64,000 bases of DNA, from the NCBI GenBank assembly GCA_039932715.1, contig JBDTPN010000014.1, positions 1 through 64,000 of the forward strand. The letters are read 5' to 3'. Every line of letters starts with the position of its first letter. Positions within the stretch are counted from its first letter, which is position 1. Below the pieces are notes generated by a model that was not told where the DNA came from, searched no databases, and worked only from the letters and a program-made list of their open reading frames with translations. The DNA is from ZC4RG30 sp039932715 (GTDB lineage Bacteria; Pseudomonadota; Gammaproteobacteria; Steroidobacterales; Steroidobacteraceae). The position numbers and the translations under genes were made by a program. Below are positions 63,014 to 64,000 of this stretch, piece after piece.

Positions 63014-64000
63014 ATGAGCGCGGTGGCGCTGCGCGCCGAAGGGCTTAGCAAGCGTTTTGGTGCCACTGTGGCGCTGGACGGCGCGAGCCTGGTGCTGCGC
63101 GCCGGTGAGATTCATGCGCTGATGGGGCAGAACGGCGCCGGCAAGTCGACGTTAATCCGGCTGCTCACCGGAGCGCAATCTCCCGATTCCGGAACCATCC
63201 AACTGGACGGGCAACTCATCGCGCCCACTACGCCGCTTGAGGCACAGCGCGCGGGCATCAGCACCGTCTACCAGGAAGTGAATCTGTGCCCCAACCTGTC
63301 GGTGGCAGAGAACCTTTATGCGGGCCGGTTTCCGCGGCACTGGACCGGGCTGATCGATCACGCGCAGGTTCGAGAGGGTGCAAGGCGACTGCTGGCAGAG
63401 CTGCAACTGTACATCGACGTGGATCGACCGCTGGGAAGTTACCCCGTCGCCGTGCAGCAGATGGTGGCCATCGCGCGCGCGCTGGGTGTTTCCGCGCGCG
63501 TCCTGATCCTGGATGAGCCTACCTCCAGCCTCGACCAGCACGAAGTGCGCGAGCTGTTCACGGTGATGCGCCGGCTGCGGGAGCGCGGCATGGCCATACT
63601 GTTTGTCACGCATTTCCTGGACCAGGTCTATGCGATATCCGACCGCATCACGGTGTTGCGCAATGGCGCACTGGTGGGTGAGTTCGCCACGGCGGGACTG
63701 ACGCAATCTGCACTGGTGGCGGCGATGGTAGGCCGCGAGGTGGTGGCGGCGGCGCGTGACTCCCGCAATGCGGGAACCGCAGGTGCGCCGCTGCTGGTCG
63801 AAGTGCAGGGACTGGGGCGGCGTAATGCGCTTGAAGCGGTGGACCTTCACATCCATGCCGGCGAAGTGCTGGGTCTGGGCGGCCTGCTGGGTTCCGGGCG
63901 CACGCAGCTGGCGCGATTGTTATTCGGCCTGGACCGCGCCGACTGCGGACAGGTGCGCGTTGCGGGCGAGCCGGTCGCGTTGCGCCAGCCGTCTGACGCG
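63014..64000 (+). CDS. Sugar ABC transporter ATP-binding protein (cut by right edge)
   Basis: The first 329 codons of a RbsA/YtfR-type double-ATPase. Domain 1 has Walker A MGQNGAGKST, Q-loop YQEVNL, signature region YPVAVQQMVAIARAL (degenerate LSGGQ) and Walker B VLILDEPTSS; domain 2 begins near ~255 with LGRRNALEAVDLHIHAGEV and a GLLGSGRTQLARLL Walker A. Start ATG 63014. The permease genes are expected beyond the window. Confidence 0.9.
   Translation, partial: MSAVALRAEGLSKRFGATVALDGASLVLRAGEIHALMGQNGAGKSTLIRLLTGAQSPDSGTIQLDGQLIAPTTPLEAQRAGISTVYQEVNLCPNLSVAENLYAGRFPRHWTGLIDHAQVREGARRLLAELQLYIDVDRPLGSYPVAVQQMVAIARALGVSARVLILDEPTSSLDQHEVRELFTVMRRLRERGMAILFVTHFLDQVYAISDRITVLRNGALVGEFATAGLTQSALVAAMVGREVVAAARDSRNAGTAGAPLLVEVQGLGRRNALEAVDLHIHAGEVLGLGGLLGSGRTQLARLLFGLDRADCGQVRVAGEPVALRQPSDA

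Overview
This is a high-GC chromosomal window from a Gram-negative proteobacterium. Two TonB-dependent receptors, an OmpA-type protein, periplasmic c-type cytochromes, lipoproteins and Tat/Sec signal peptides support that. The mix of genes (xylan and pentose use, many secreted esterases, ACS-type MFS porters, P450, GMC and SnoaL-like proteins) resembles environmental polymer- and aromatic-degrading gammaproteobacteria of the Steroidobacter/Xanthomonadales type or sphingomonad-like alphaproteobacteria; the sequence alone does not let me choose. No rRNA, tRNA, CRISPR array, transposase or phage gene was seen. Coding density is very high: no gap exceeds 300 bp, the longest (3973-4212) being about 240 bp.

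Layout. (A) 1-9 kb: a truncated secreted alpha/beta hydrolase, a fused carboxylesterase-B + CE1 esterase, Dps, and a run of DUF3617 protein, D,D-carboxypeptidase, TMTC-like membrane protein, ABM-domain membrane protein and a secreted orphan. (B) 9-12 kb: a large TonB receptor. (C) 12-24 kb: a candidate LacI-family regulon. TonB receptor - diheme cytochrome - OmpA-like protein, MmgE/PrpD protein, MFS porter, P450, the LacI regulator, and CapA-like phosphatase - DMT transporter are spread over several transcription units, each preceded by a 14-bp operator of the type TGNAAGCGNTTNCA (16613, 18068, 20604 perfect, 23850; a weaker one at 27313). (D) 24-32 kb: glycerol kinase and an esterase island (tandem alpha/beta hydrolase, GDSL hydrolase, neutral-ceramidase-like protein, metallo-beta-lactamase-fold protein, and a paralogue of the truncated first gene). 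(E) 32-44 kb: an oxidative catabolic cluster around an unusual double-HTH GntR regulator: GMC oxidoreductase, SnoaL-like, DUF3237, two MFS porters, SDR, alpha/beta hydrolase, TauD-type dioxygenase, flavin reductase, CmcJ/AsaB-like protein, YciI-like protein and a luciferase-like monooxygenase. Its substrate is unknown to me. (F) 44-64 kb: xylan/arabinoxylan use: CE1 esterase, 2,5-dioxovalerate dehydrogenase, lactonase; GH51 - GH10 - pentonate dehydratase - mutarotase; xylB - xylA; GPH symporter - GH43; FAH protein - SDR - AraD1/GguC-like protein - sugar ABC transporter (running off the right edge).

How it works together. Region F encodes extracytoplasmic xylan/arabinoxylan attack (CE1, Tat-exported GH10, lipoprotein GH51), import (GPH symporter and ABC transporter), cytoplasmic GH43 hydrolysis, and then two pentose routes side by side: isomerase/kinase (XylA-XylB) and non-phosphorylative oxidation (sugar dehydrogenase, lactonase, dehydratase, FAH-type enzymes, dioxovalerate dehydrogenase). 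Regions C and E look like two further self-contained uptake-plus-oxidation systems for unidentified organic substrates and are the best candidates for undescribed biology.
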